A stretch of DNA of 64,000 bases from Blasia pusilla. Taxonomy: Eukaryota > Marchantiophyta > Marchantiopsida > Blasiales. Shown here in pieces: positions 26,337-36,836 of this stretch (positions within the stretch are counted from its first letter, which is position 1; every line of letters begins with the position of its first letter). The position numbers were made by a program, and so were the translations under genes. The stretch lies in NCBI GenBank assembly GCA_050084515.1, contig CM114274.1, positions 25,482,001 to 25,546,000 of the forward strand. Reading direction: 5' to 3'. Below the pieces are notes generated by a model. The model made no database searches. It had not been told where the DNA came from and saw nothing but the letters and a program-made list of their open reading frames with translations.

Positions 26337-27435
26337 TGTCGGATCAACAAAGATCTGAAACCCTAGGTGTCGTGCGCCTACTCTCCTTGAACGTTAATCT
26401 TTGTTGTTGCGAAAGCGTGCGTTCAGTACGACACGCTCTCAACGTTGATCTACACCCAAACACGCACTCACGTTAGTCGGGTCTGGATCAATCAGCGGTT
26501 CGAACTTTCCGAGTTCTCAACTTAGCCTCTCATGAAGTTCAACCTTCCTAGTTTCGGAGCAAGTCCAACACAGGCAAGTCTTTGAAGACTTGGGACAGAC
26601 TTTCTGGTCAGTTCAGGAAACTCAAACAGCGTTTGAATTCTTGGAGGTTCCAACTGTCCAATGGACATCCAATGAGTCCCAAGCCGCGAATCACGAAAAT
26701 GAATCGCAGGTTGGAATCCAAGTGTGGTTTACGAAGTCCACTCCCTTGGATCAAGTTTGGGTTTCGAGTTCCAACGCCAAACTCCCGTTCCATCCCCGTG
26801 TCGTTGAGACGTCGTTTGGTGCTCAAAGTGGGGTTCGTGTTCCAAGGCTCCTTGGAGAGACTCCCCCTTACTAGTTTCAAGGGATCCCCGTCCTCCCCTT
26901 AACAATAGGGAAAGACAATCGGGCCCCTCAAATTGGCCCTCAACCTGATTGCTCTCACAGTCGTTTTCGGCCAATATCTCAGCTTGTACTTATGCGTTTG
27001 CTGAGATCTTTGGTGCGTTGGAAGCGTCTCAAGATAAGATTTCCAACGCTACCTTGTTTGTCTCGGATGCATCTCAACACTAAACGTTATGATCCAAAAC
27101 ACAGTCAAAATCCCCAAACGCTTGTCGTGTTCCAAAACTGGTTCTCACCTCTTTGGCAACCAACTTTCCTAGACTCAACTCATCTCAAGTCTTGCTTCAC
27201 ATTAGGTGCAGGTTTCCTGCTCGTGATCATAAGCGCATGAAATGCAAAACTATATTCCGCGTTTTGTCTCTTGGACTTTTCCAAGAGACGAAACGCGGAG
27301 AGGTCTTTTGGACTTTTCCAAGAGACCTATCCAAAAGCCTCACCAAAGTGCGATCATCGTAACGTGAGTCCACTAGAGTTTTGATGTTCTTCTTGGCGCT
27401 TATTTGGTGTTCGTTTCGTTATGAGGGTCGTGACA
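26337..27435 (-). repeat. Diverged LTR-like repeat, copy 2, with iMet-like primer site
   Basis: Partner of the block at 10780-11749. The minus strand starts TGTCACGACCCTCATAAC at 27435. A possible end is CCGACA at 26337. About 20 bases further on, TGGGATCTGAGC (26315-26304) matches 10 of 12 bases of the initiator-Met primer site TGGTATCAGAGC. The copy keeps many CpG sites lost in copy 1. It contains two adjacent fold-back hairpins (27257-27298 and 27301-27328) sharing the loop 'cttt' and the arm end 'tccaagagac'. No gag or pol was found nearby, so it may be a solo LTR. Confidence 0.5.
27257..27328. repeat. Two tandem hairpins sharing an arm motif
   Basis: Hairpin 1 (27257-27298) has a 19-base stem with one G-T type mismatch and loop 'cttt'. 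Hairpin 2 (27301-27328) has a 12-base stem with one mismatch and the same loop. Both right arms begin 'tccaagagac'. They look like a duplicated fold-back unit inside the LTR; copy 1 at 11.65 kb retains only a trace. Confidence 0.7.
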
Positions 27436-30123
27436 CGGTGATCGGGTCCTGGCGACCTCGGCCGCATGGGACTAGGTCATTAGGGCTGAATCCATGGACA
27501 CCCGCGGAGGTCGCGGCGACCCATTTTTGGCGCCTGAAACGCTCATCCATGGGTTTATCAAGAAAAACAATTTGGTCTCAACTAAGTACTTTTGGTCCTA
27601 CGTTAAAAAAGGTCACAATGACGTTGGGCCAATTCTGTGTCCAAAAGTTTTGGGCGTAGAAAAATCGATGACCATAGAGGGTCGTTGCAACCCTACGCCC
27701 ATGGAATCGAGCCCTTACTGATTGAGGGTATGGTTCACACCGGATGGATGGATGGAGAATTTTCGGGTCTAGTGGGAGTGGAAATCGGATATCTCTCTTC
27801 GCCAAAGGTATGGTTTAGGAGGAGGTACAAGCCAGATAGGGATTGGCTACGGATGGAGGATTTTTTGATTTTGGACGTTTAGGGTTTTGTGGGGTTTAAG
27901 GTGGGAGCACAACACAATATTTTATTTTATTTTATAATAAATCTCAAGAAAAAATGGTTAATGGAAATTTTATCTAAAATTAAAAAGGGATTCAAAAAGT
28001 CAAGTACGTGAAGGCCACAATCAGCCCAGAAAAAGAAAGGGGATACCCCCTACCATCTAAACTCACCAACATGTTAGAGAATATCATCAACATCTAGCAA
28101 TACATGACTACCACTAAGTGGGCCTCTAGCACCAACATCCCTCACAGCCTGAGTCCGATGCAAAAGCCTAGTGGCTTGAGCACGCTACAAGGTTATGGAG
28201 ACCTGTTTCCTAAAAAAGAGAATCTCGGTAGTTGATTATAGCCCATTTCTCGACTGGAGATGATGACCGCAATCCGAAAGGAACAAGTCAAGCCTCTCCC
28301 CCCATAAGCCCATACATCTCTATGGCCAGGGGGATGAATCAATGTCCATCATGACGTCAACTATGGAGATGGGTCTTCTTAACCACCGCCACCATCGCTC
28401 CTTGTAGAAATCTCCCTTGTGTCACCACTTGGGCTCGCTCAATCTTCCGCGTACGAAGGATCCGTCACTACAACGTCTGCCGTCAACACCTCAGCCTCTC
28501 ACAACATATAAAGGTCAGCACAGATAAGGGAATCTTGAATGGAGAAGTGCCTCTCTCTCTCTCACACATGAAGTCCGGATGGATGGAGTTTTTTGCCTCC
28601 CCTAGAGACAGAGCTTGACCCTCAATAGAAAGCTCATTCGTCTGGGCTTTTGACTCATATATTTAAGATTCGAAGTACATTACGAACTTGGTAAGCTCTA
28701 AACTTCATGAAATAGGTTAGGCAACGATGTTGAGATTGCGGGCTTTCAAAGGATAATAGAGACACTATGCTTCAAAAATCCAAAGAGACGTAAGATTTAG
28801 GTCAGATTAGTCTGGAGATTTGAAGCTTATTACAAGCCTGATTACCGGCTTTGGAGGAAGAGTGGTTTGAAAAGTGAAGCTAGAGAAGTGAAAATTGGGC
28901 CGGATTACTACGGGATATAGTGATTACAAACCTGATTACGAAGCGAATTGTGTCCACTCTAAGATTGTTTGTCGATTCTTTCGCATAAGTTTGATTTTGC
29001 TACTTGAAATGTGTTTAATATGGCATTCATTTTGAAGTATGTAATGGGCTCAAGATGTAAAAATGTACAATGGGGGGACATGGATGAGTGATATGGATCG
29101 GATTGACGAGGTAAAATCATATACTTGGAATCTATTATTTGGATTTTGAACCAATCCTTCAACAGTATATAGGTTTTTTTGTAAGCCTTCAAGCATGTAT
29201 CTTCATTAGTTTGTGCATAAGTTTTTTTACATTTTTGTTCTTGTATTTATTTTTTAGTTTCAGTTCAAATGGAATTTATTGACACTCACTTTTCCCGCTT
29301 TCTTCACTTGAAATCGAATGGAAATCATCCATCCTAAAACTTACATCACCCACCTAATATTGTGGACCTCATTAATATTTAGTAATGGTGAAATACACCA
29401 TTCATATATATTTTGGTGCATTTGAATGTGATGCAGTCCAAAATCCTTTGCCTAGCCCTTCCTTCATCGAATACTTGATTTGGTTTGGTTGTAGAAATGG
29501 GCATAGATTCCTTTAGATAGAGTTCAAGACTTTATTTACGGTGAAGAACATAGAGTGCATTTCTAGACCACATTACGACTTACAAATTTGGACCATGTTA
29601 CCATTTGATACTAGTGCGCATATAGATCCCAATATTACAAGAAGTCTATTTGGACCTCTTTGCCCAATGAGGTTTTTTATTCGAACCTTCGCTGCAAAGG
29701 AGGCAAGGATAGTAGGGTAGAAAGCTAGAGTAGATGACTTGGGTTTTCTCAAGGGCGTGGATGCCAATTGAACTTCGCCGTTATAACCTCAAAATATCAT
29801 CTTGGTTGTTGTATATTAAGTCACATGCATTCCAACCATGTGCATAAGATGGGACAAATATGCCATAGTGACTTAGACAAGACCATTGACATTGCAAACG
29901 CAAATTTTGCCCCGAAGTTGAGTTCGCATTCTAGGGACTTTGTTGAGCGCTTGTTGTGAGTGAACGTGAGCCCCTTAAATATCATGAAGGAGCATAGGAG
30001 GTATATTTATGAACGCATTGATGAAAATTCCAATCAAGAATAAGCATGGGGCATGGATGCTATACTAAAACCGCAAGAATATCTTGAATATTAAGCATTC
30101 AATGCGAAGAGGGGAAGGAGGGT
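27436..30123. other. Intergenic region, possible 5' part of the MULE remnant
   Basis: 27436-27890 is GC-balanced and probably belongs to the repeat beside it. 27900-29500 is AT-rich with nothing recognisable. From about 29530 the composition becomes more coding-like, with short plus-strand fragments (29768-29959). They may be the decayed N-terminal part of the transposase at 30124, but I could not align them to a domain. Confidence 0.4.
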
Positions 30124-32249
30124 ATGATGGAACCGATGATGCTACTACAATCAAAAATTTGGTTGAAATTCATATTGAGAACGTCATATACCATAGGGAG
30201 GCTATCTCTAGCTTGGACTAACGTTTTTGTTTGGTCATTTGTTCACCTTGAATGCTTCAAAGTCTTTTGCATCTTAGTAATGGTGGAACTACCTCCATGG
30301 ATACAACGCATGGCACAAACACATACGTGGTGAGTTCATAGGAAACTCTCCATTGTCATAATATATTATTTGAGTACCCAGTCTAAATTAAATAAACTAC
30401 GTCATCATAATGTCGATACATGAACAGTCTAAATTTCAAACAGTCGATTTTTATGTTCACAATATCAACTTTTCACATTGTTGGGTTATGATAAGTTTCA
30501 CACTGGATTGCCTCTAGTATGGGCCATCTTACAAAGACATCAGCATCATGATCTAGTGGATATATTGTCCCATATCAAGGAGTGGGCATATAGGTATGTG
30601 AGGAGAGATAGGGCATTGGTTGATAGCCTTGCTTGGAAACTATTGTGCTTCATAATCGATGATTCTAAAGAGGAACAATATACTATCAAAGAAGTTCCTA
30701 TAGACTTATGTCTATGGCATGTAAGAAAGAATTTGCACCAAAAGGTTCGTTGTCCACTTACGAAAGCTGACATAAACAGAGACTTGGGTGGGGTGATGTA
30801 CTCACAAGTTGAAGGTATGTTCTTCGTCATTTTCAAATCCTTTTTGTTCTTGCCTTGTGTGGGTTGCCATCATGCACACATGAAAATTATAAAGAATTTG
30901 TTCTTTTGCTATCCCAGATCCTGTTAGTGCCTCTTACCATTTCATGCCAAAGTGGGCAGGAACAAAAGGAAAATTTATGAAGCACTATGTGAAATATTGG
31001 CACCCCAAGATTGCTACATGGGCAAAGGGGTATTTTAAGCATGCTCAATCCAACCAAGATACCAACGCCACGATAGAAAGGTGGGACCACTCTCTCAAGA
31101 TACATCTCACCTCTAGCATGCCAACAAAGCCAACCAGGAAGCTTATATGTCTTGGGCAAATCTTATGTGGGGAAATAGATCTTATTTTGGTACTTGGGAT
31201 TCTTAAAATAAGAAGGTATAGTCAAGAATAAGCCAATACAAAAAGTCATGCTCATGGCTGTTAGAAGGGAAAATGATATCCCCAAAAACCATGTCATATT
31301 TGATGTGATAAATGGGAGGAAATGTGCTCAAGTGAAGATTTTCTCAAAGACTTATGTTTGCCATGATGTGGTTGGCTATGACCTCAAAGATGCAGCTTGT
31401 ACATATCCACATGCCAATTAAGGCTTCAACTATAAGCATCAGGTTTGTTTCTGCACAACTCATCAATATCTAGAGGGTTTTTATGTTGTGAATTGTGTTA
31501 AGATAGTCCAAATTATGGTCTTCATGTTTGTTGAATTTGAATGTAGCCAAGTGAAACTTGCTTCCATATCAGATAAAGTGTTTATTGCTAAGTGGGCACA
31601 TTGAAGTGGACTTGTTGTCCTTCCTTGGAACATATTTTGGGAGAAAAGTCGTTGGGTTGGAAAACCTGGCACAAAAGCATGCAGAGGAGTGAGTAGGTGC
31701 TCATGTGGAATCGGATATTGTGTAGGATGTTGGTTATCCTAAAGAGTCTCATTCATATACAACTTCATCATCACAGCAAACAATCGTGAAATATGTTTGA
31801 GAGATGGTGGAGAAATGCATACACACAAACATTGGAGTTCCATACTTTGATGTGATACTTGAGCACTTACATCAACTCTAGCAGAAGGATTTGAGACCAC
31901 TTTTGAATCCGAAGGTCAAGATTGAGACAAATACTCATCTATCACAAGACTACAATGACAGTGCCCATCACTTTCCATAGTAATTTTTGTAGGAAATGGT
32001 TCTAAAGATGGATTGTCAACACATGTCTCGTATGAATGGATGCATCAAAGAAGGAGGTCACATTGCACTAGGAGGAATCAACTTGATGCAGATCACCGCC
32101 AAGTTGAGTTGTTCCATAGAGTGAAACGAACAAAGATTTTGAATATAGAGGGAGGATTGGAAGCAAAGGCAAGTACTCATGTAGACTTGGATGCTCTTTT
32201 CAGCCCACTTGAAAGCAAGGCGACGGAGGACATAACTCAAGGTTTGTAA
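30124..32249 (+). pseudogene. Mutator-like (MULE) transposase with SWIM-type zinc finger, decayed
   Basis: Plus-strand fragments in shifting frames follow the order of plant MULE transposases. Around 30270-30340 there is a degenerate 'MD-T-GTN' strand. At 30478-30800 come FHTGLPLVWAI, a FIIDDSKEE segment and LCLWHVRKNL, matching the MULE domain. QDTNATIERW follows at about 31055-31085. At about 31330-31445 is a SWIM-like zinc finger (C-T-Y-P-H ... K-H) with one expected cysteine replaced. Stops and shifts break the frame several times, so no functional protein is expected. The 78-codon frame at 32013-32249 may be its hydrophilic tail. Retrotransposon A inserted about 380 bases further on. Terminal inverted repeats were not located. 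Confidence 0.7.
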
Positions 32250-32622
32250 GGACCATCGGTAGATTCCATGCCACATAAAAACAAGTATGCCGCCAAGAAC
32301 TCATGGTGGTTAAATTTGCAATATGAAGTAAAGCATGATGAAAGTAAAAAGTATCAATAAACTGGTGGAATTTAATAGAAAGGGAAGATAAAGGGAAGAA
32401 AATAATTGTAAAGGTTAGATGTGATGGAAAAAAAAGAATAGTGGAGCGGTTACTTGCTAGATAAGGGAAATTAAATATAATATAGTATTGGAAGGAATAA
32501 TTTATAAGTTTGTGAGGTGGAATGTAAAAGTTTAATGTAAAATTTGGTAGATGAGGAGAAAATTATGTCGTAAAGAACTACAGATTTTGAAAGTTTTCAA
32601 TGAATGAGAAGTGAAATAAAGG
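32250..32622. other. AT-rich spacer, left flank of element A
   Basis: No gene is visible. It ends with the 4-bp target duplication ATGT at 32623-32626. Confidence 0.5.
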
Positions 32623-32626
32623 ATGT
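32623..32626. repeat. Target-site duplication of element A, left copy
   Basis: ATGT directly precedes the LTR start TGTCATGACC and is repeated at 49063-49066 directly after the last base of the right end (CGACA). Confidence 0.75.
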
Positions 32627-32994
32627 TGTCATGACCATACGGATTATGTCGTAGAGTATAGTGTGCTAGTAGAGGCCATTCCTTATGTAGGACCGTAGTG
32701 GCTTGGTAGAGATGCGATTTCATACATAGGGTTGGGGGTTAGTGAGTTGGGGGTGACTTTCCCATTAGGGCCCGCTCTTAGGTTGGAGGATATAAGGTGG
32801 AGTGCACTCAAAGAACAGTCAGTTCTTTGAGTTGAGCCTGTTGCGTTGGGAGTTAGCCTTGGTAGTGAGTAGAGCCCTTGGCTATGGTGTTTCCCGCAAG
32901 CTTCGACCTAGATTCCCCCATCATGGAGTGGGTTTGGCTCGATTGTATGTGATTCTATACGTGTTTTATGACTGTAGGTCTTTCACGGATTTTA
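32627..32994 (+). repeat. 5' LTR of element A (368 bases)
   Basis: Starts TGTCATGACC and matches 48589-48956 closely. The last bases GGATTTTA correspond to GGATTTCA in the other copies, so the LTR is TG...CA. It contains a TATA box (32791) and a 10-bp hairpin (32807-32831) straddling the expected transcription start. The 73-codon frame at 32802-33023 falls inside and is not a gene. Confidence 0.85.
32791..32831 (+). promoter_or_regulatory. LTR core promoter of element A: TATA box and predicted mRNA 5' end
   Basis: TATAAGG starts at 32791. The sequence GTCAGTTCTTTGAG at 32818-32831 begins 27 bases downstream, where plant transcription normally starts, and is the reverse complement of the primer site that abuts the LTR in element B. 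In A itself the primer site (32995-33008) has decayed to 11 of 14 matching bases. Confidence 0.6.
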
Positions 32995-33780
32995 CTCAAA
33001 GAATTGGAGTAGATCGATGGTAGCTTCGATTGTAGATCAATAGGATTTGGTTAGGGCTGATTGTGTATTCAGCCGTGGATGTTCATGGCTTATGGCCTAT
33101 ATTGGAGGTGTGAATCTGGTGCGTGGTTGGTAGGGAAAGAAGCGCCTTGCTGAGAGCTTTCCAACGCGCTTTATATCGCCGGATTTCGTCAAGGGTGTTG
33201 GAAGTTATCAAGGATTGAAGATTCTGGTTCGTGTTTGACGGTTTTCTGATGTGGAGAGCTTGGAATGCGGAAGCTTTGTTGAAGTTTATCCAGATCGAGT
33301 GAGAGGTTCCTGTTGCTACTTGTATTGCAATCTCATGTGAAGCTATCTGCTCAAGTGTGTGGAGCGTTGCAGATTTTTGCGTGCATGAAACTTGGCGGAA
33401 GCGCTGTCGCATTTGCGATTTTGGAGGTGTATGGACAACAAGTTTGTCTGATTTTTAGCTCGGAGTACACAACTTGGTTGTAGCTGATTTTTTGCGGAGA
33501 GATAGCTATGGTGGTCAATTGAATTCTGGTTGAAATAGATTAGATTTTGGTCACGGATTTGTGAAGTAATTTCTGATCAAAATTTTGCGGACTAGCTCAA
33601 GGTCTGGCTATGGTGGACAGCGGATGGGAGGGGCTGGTTGGTTGGTGACTCGTTCATTGTTGGAGACGCCTATCCCGTTAGGGGCGCCCTGGTTGGGCCT
33701 CTCTCCATAGCAACTTGTGGCAACTCGTGGTAGCTCGAGGCGAGTGGGCGTGAGAGGCGGAGCAAGGAGCAAGGAGCAAG

Positions 33781-33804
33781 CAAGCAAGCAAGCTTGCTTG
33801 CTTG
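33781..33804 (+). promoter_or_regulatory. 24-base perfect palindrome in the leader, possible dimerisation or packaging signal
   Basis: A CAAG/CTTG repeat palindrome centred on AAGCTT, extended on the left by further AAGC/AAGG repeats. The identical 24-base palindrome is present in element B at 60471-60494, although the flanks differ in repeat number. Retroviral and Ty RNAs use self-complementary leader loops for dimerisation and packaging; that role here is inference. Confidence 0.5.
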
Positions 33805-34449
33805 GGCGTAAGGCTATTTTTGCAGGATTTGGGATTTGAGTGTTGCATAACTGGTCACCCATCTTTGGGCTATTCTGCCTGGAGGACGCTTAACTGGTGA
33901 GTTCTTAACTATGCCAGTGTACACATTGTTGTAGCTCATTTGGTGTTGTTCGGAGATGTGTTAGGCATTTTATGCATCTTAGGTTTTTGGTTGATGTACC
34001 TCTAGGGCATAGTACGGTGTAGCCTCTCCATACAGGTGATATTTCCAGGTGCTGCGAGTTCGACTACCACGTCATCGACCCGCGGCGGAGTAGCTATTGC
34101 GTTAGAATTGTGTGGTGGGTTTTGTGGATTCAGGAGGCACCACGTTTGGTGGATTGTGTTACCTTGATTTCCATTTGCGATTGGAGGGTTGTCGTTGGAC
34201 TTCCTGTGTTTGGATCCCCTCCATCGTTGCTTCTTGCTTGCACGCCCATTGTTAGGGTTGACGCTGATTTCCAAAGTAGTGTAACTGCTGTGTGTTACCA
34301 ATAGTGAGGCTGGAGTGATGACCAGTAGACCGTGGGAGGCTTCTTGTGGTGATGACAAGTTAGGTTGCCTACATCCATGGCTAGTAGAGCTAGAATAGTA
34401 TAGCGACATCGACGCCACTTAGTTATTTGGTGGTGGTGCGGCATCGACG

Positions 34450-35870
34450 TTGGTCATCACGGAGCTGTCGGGTGGTCTGGTTGGGGACCGTGGTGCGGAC
34501 AATGGTGGTTTCACACGGAGTGGATTTAGGTATCAGCTACCTTTTCCACTTCCGACCGTTGATGAAGAGGAATACGAGGGTGTTCCAAACACCGAGTCTT
34601 CTACGTTGTTATCGAGTGTTGCAGCTCCATTGATTTGGGACATGGACGGTGGATATGGGGCCATGAAGGGCCCACGACGATACTCGGGTGCAGTGGGCAC
34701 CATTGAGTTGGAGGACTTCATGCAGGAGTTTGATACGTGGTGTGATATGCAGATGTTGCGGAACGCCACGTTGTTTACACCCTTCTTGGCTTGGAAGGGT
34801 TGTTTCAAAGATTTGAAGGACCACCCATGGATGATTACCATGAGTTTAGGAAGGACCATGTTGCTGAGATTGAGGCATGGAGACAATATTGGTCTCCAGG
34901 CTATGTGTCTATCACCCATGGTGGTATTGATAGTAGTGCTCCTACTATGCCAGCCAGCCCGATGTTGAGTGGTACGAGTACGAGCCAGAGTGGGGGTACT
35001 AGTGGAGGTACTAGTGCCCCACCATCGTTCAGCCCGGTTGCAGAGTTCTTCAAGAGGTTGAAGAAGAACTATCAGGGAGTGAAGACGGAGAAGTTGAGGA
35101 GTCTTCAGAATTTGAGCGAAAGGCGGTGAGAGTCTTCGTGAGGCATACACTCGTATCGGACGCTTGATTTCGATTACCCAGGGTGTGGCGAGGATCAGCG
35201 ATCGATTTTGGTATGGGATCTTGGACAGAGATTTGCGCCGTAGGGTACGTGATGCTACTCTTATGAGTGATGATTCACCCACAATGACCCATATGTTTGC
35301 TTTATCTGAGAATATTGAGCTTGACATGGTGAAGGAGAGAGTGGTGACATCCGCATTCAGTAGGGATACAACTACTACTTCTCGTGTTTAGCAGCCCACC
35401 TCACAGTCTCGTAGTAGTGGTGGTGGTAGTAGTAGTGGGAGTCGTGGGGGGTACACATGACCTCAATCAGGTCCTAGAGGGACACTTGCGCAGAGACCAT
35501 TGCCTTCATTTGCTGCCCCGTAGCAAGGACAGTCATGTTGGACATGTGGAGGTGATCATGTTAGGAAGTTTTGTCCCCAAGAGGATGGGAGACGGACTTT
35601 GGAGGATGGGCCTCAGTCGGCCCCAACTCAGTGTGATCATTGCGGGAGACCAGGTCATCCTCGAGAGCGTTGCTTTGATCTTCATCCAGAGTTGAGATCA
35701 GGCGCGGCCGTGGTGGAGTAGCTCGAGAGGCCGAGGTGGTAGAGGTGGTAGGGGTGGTAGAGGTGGACCGGTGGTTGGAGAGCCTACGGTGGCTACCCCT
35801 ACCACACTACGACAAGTCGACTATGGCTACGTGAGATTGAGCGGTTGGAGCAGAAGTTGGCTACTATGGG
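34450..35870 (+). pseudogene. Gag region of element A, two zinc knuckles, frameshifted
   Basis: The N-terminal part (34450-34797) ends FTPFLAWKG, where one base is missing relative to element C (GGG for GGGG). The product continues in another frame at 34791-35129 (FEGPPMDDYHEF), then after further small indels at 35164-35391, which carries the retrotransposon Gag core (FWYGILDRDLRRRV). Downstream are CWTCGGDHVRKFC (C-x2-C-x3-H-x4-C) and CDHCGRPGHPRERC, a canonical C-x2-C-x4-H-x4-C knuckle, then a Gly/Arg-rich stretch. Gag packages the RNA into virus-like particles. Stops at 35389, 35458 and 35521 read CAG, CGA and CAG in element B. The frameshift at 34797 is shared with B. Confidence 0.8.
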
Positions 35871-36038
35871 TCGGGTATCGAGCATAGATCAGTTCGGGAG
35901 CAGGGGCTTCCACCTCTTATGGAGGGGATGATCTCTCTTATATGGCGAGTGCAAAGACATGTTGAGGCATCGATTCTGAGAGGAGCCACTCGGCGTCGAG
36001 CCACGTGGTGCTCTTTGGAGTTGGACCCCTGAGGGGGG

Positions 36039-36836
36039 GTGAGGTCGGGAGGCGAGCTAGGCTTCCCAGTCATTCTTGTTATCGAGGTGCTTAGGACTCC
36101 ATCCATGGTTCCTACGCATCCTATTGAGCCGACAGTGGGGACTAAGGCATCTACATGGCGTGTAGTAGACACGGATGCAGCATCTAGTGCAGTATTGCGG
36201 ATGGCAACTTCAGTGTTGGGATCCCCATTGTTTTCGGCCACGGAGCTGATGGCTTTAGGAGTTGACTTCGCTCTTGTATTTCAGCTAGTAGCCACGTTGT
36301 GTGAACGTGGGGGTGTTACTGCTACACGTGTTGAGGTGGATGAGGGTGTTGCGCTGGAGCGACCCTCTATGTTAAGTATAGCATTGAGTACCAGTGCTAC
36401 TTGGTAGGCAGCTGCGGCGAAGATGGATGCATTACCAGCCCGACCAGCCATTGATCGTGAGAGGCTTACACCTGGTGTATGTATGTTGGACAACCGGAGT
36501 GGGATCTTCCGATTGGTGAGTCCTACAGGACAGGTGTATAGACCAGATAGAGTCTTGTTAGACTCTCGTGCCCAACCTTTGATGTTGGGAAAGGCGGCAT
36601 GTATTGGTTTGGGTATTCGGAGGTCAGAGCTTGAGCCTTGCCCATTCCAGATTCAAACATCACCTGGAGGAGCCAATGATAGGTCTCAATTCATGACACG
36701 GGAGAAGTTTTCTGTACAGTTGAGACCAGATCATGCGACTGATAGCTCCCGGTTGGGAGTATCTACGGTAGTCACATCAGCCGAGTCGTATGATGTACTA
36801 GTTGGAGGAGCAGTATTGTACCCGATGGGTTTTTAG
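36039..36836 (+). pseudogene. Linker and aspartic protease region of element A
   Basis: The linker frame 36039-36407 leads into 36423-36836, which carries the retropepsin-like flap and core. The catalytic segment reads VLLDSRAQPLMLGKA. Aspartic proteases need D-S/T-G; element C has LLDSGAQPLMLGKA at the same place, so A has Gly replaced by Arg. Element B carries the same DSR. Downstream SYDVLVGGAVLYPMGF matches the second psi-loop half of such proteases. The protease would cut Gag and Pol during particle maturation. The stop at 36405 and the stop at 36834 (CAG in B) interrupt the frame. Confidence 0.75.

Noticed and set aside
32997-33020. tRNA primer site at 'tggtagcttcg' after the LTR of family 1
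   Set aside because: It lies about 20 bases from the LTR end and I could not match it to a known tRNA 3' end, whereas the 14 bases at the LTR edge are exactly self-complementary in B.
32802-33023. Repeated 72-92 codon frame starting MHSKNSQFFEL (also 48764-49042 and 61267-61488)
   Set aside because: It lies in the LTRs of elements A and B, overlapping the promoter hairpin. Its recurrence is due to LTR copies.
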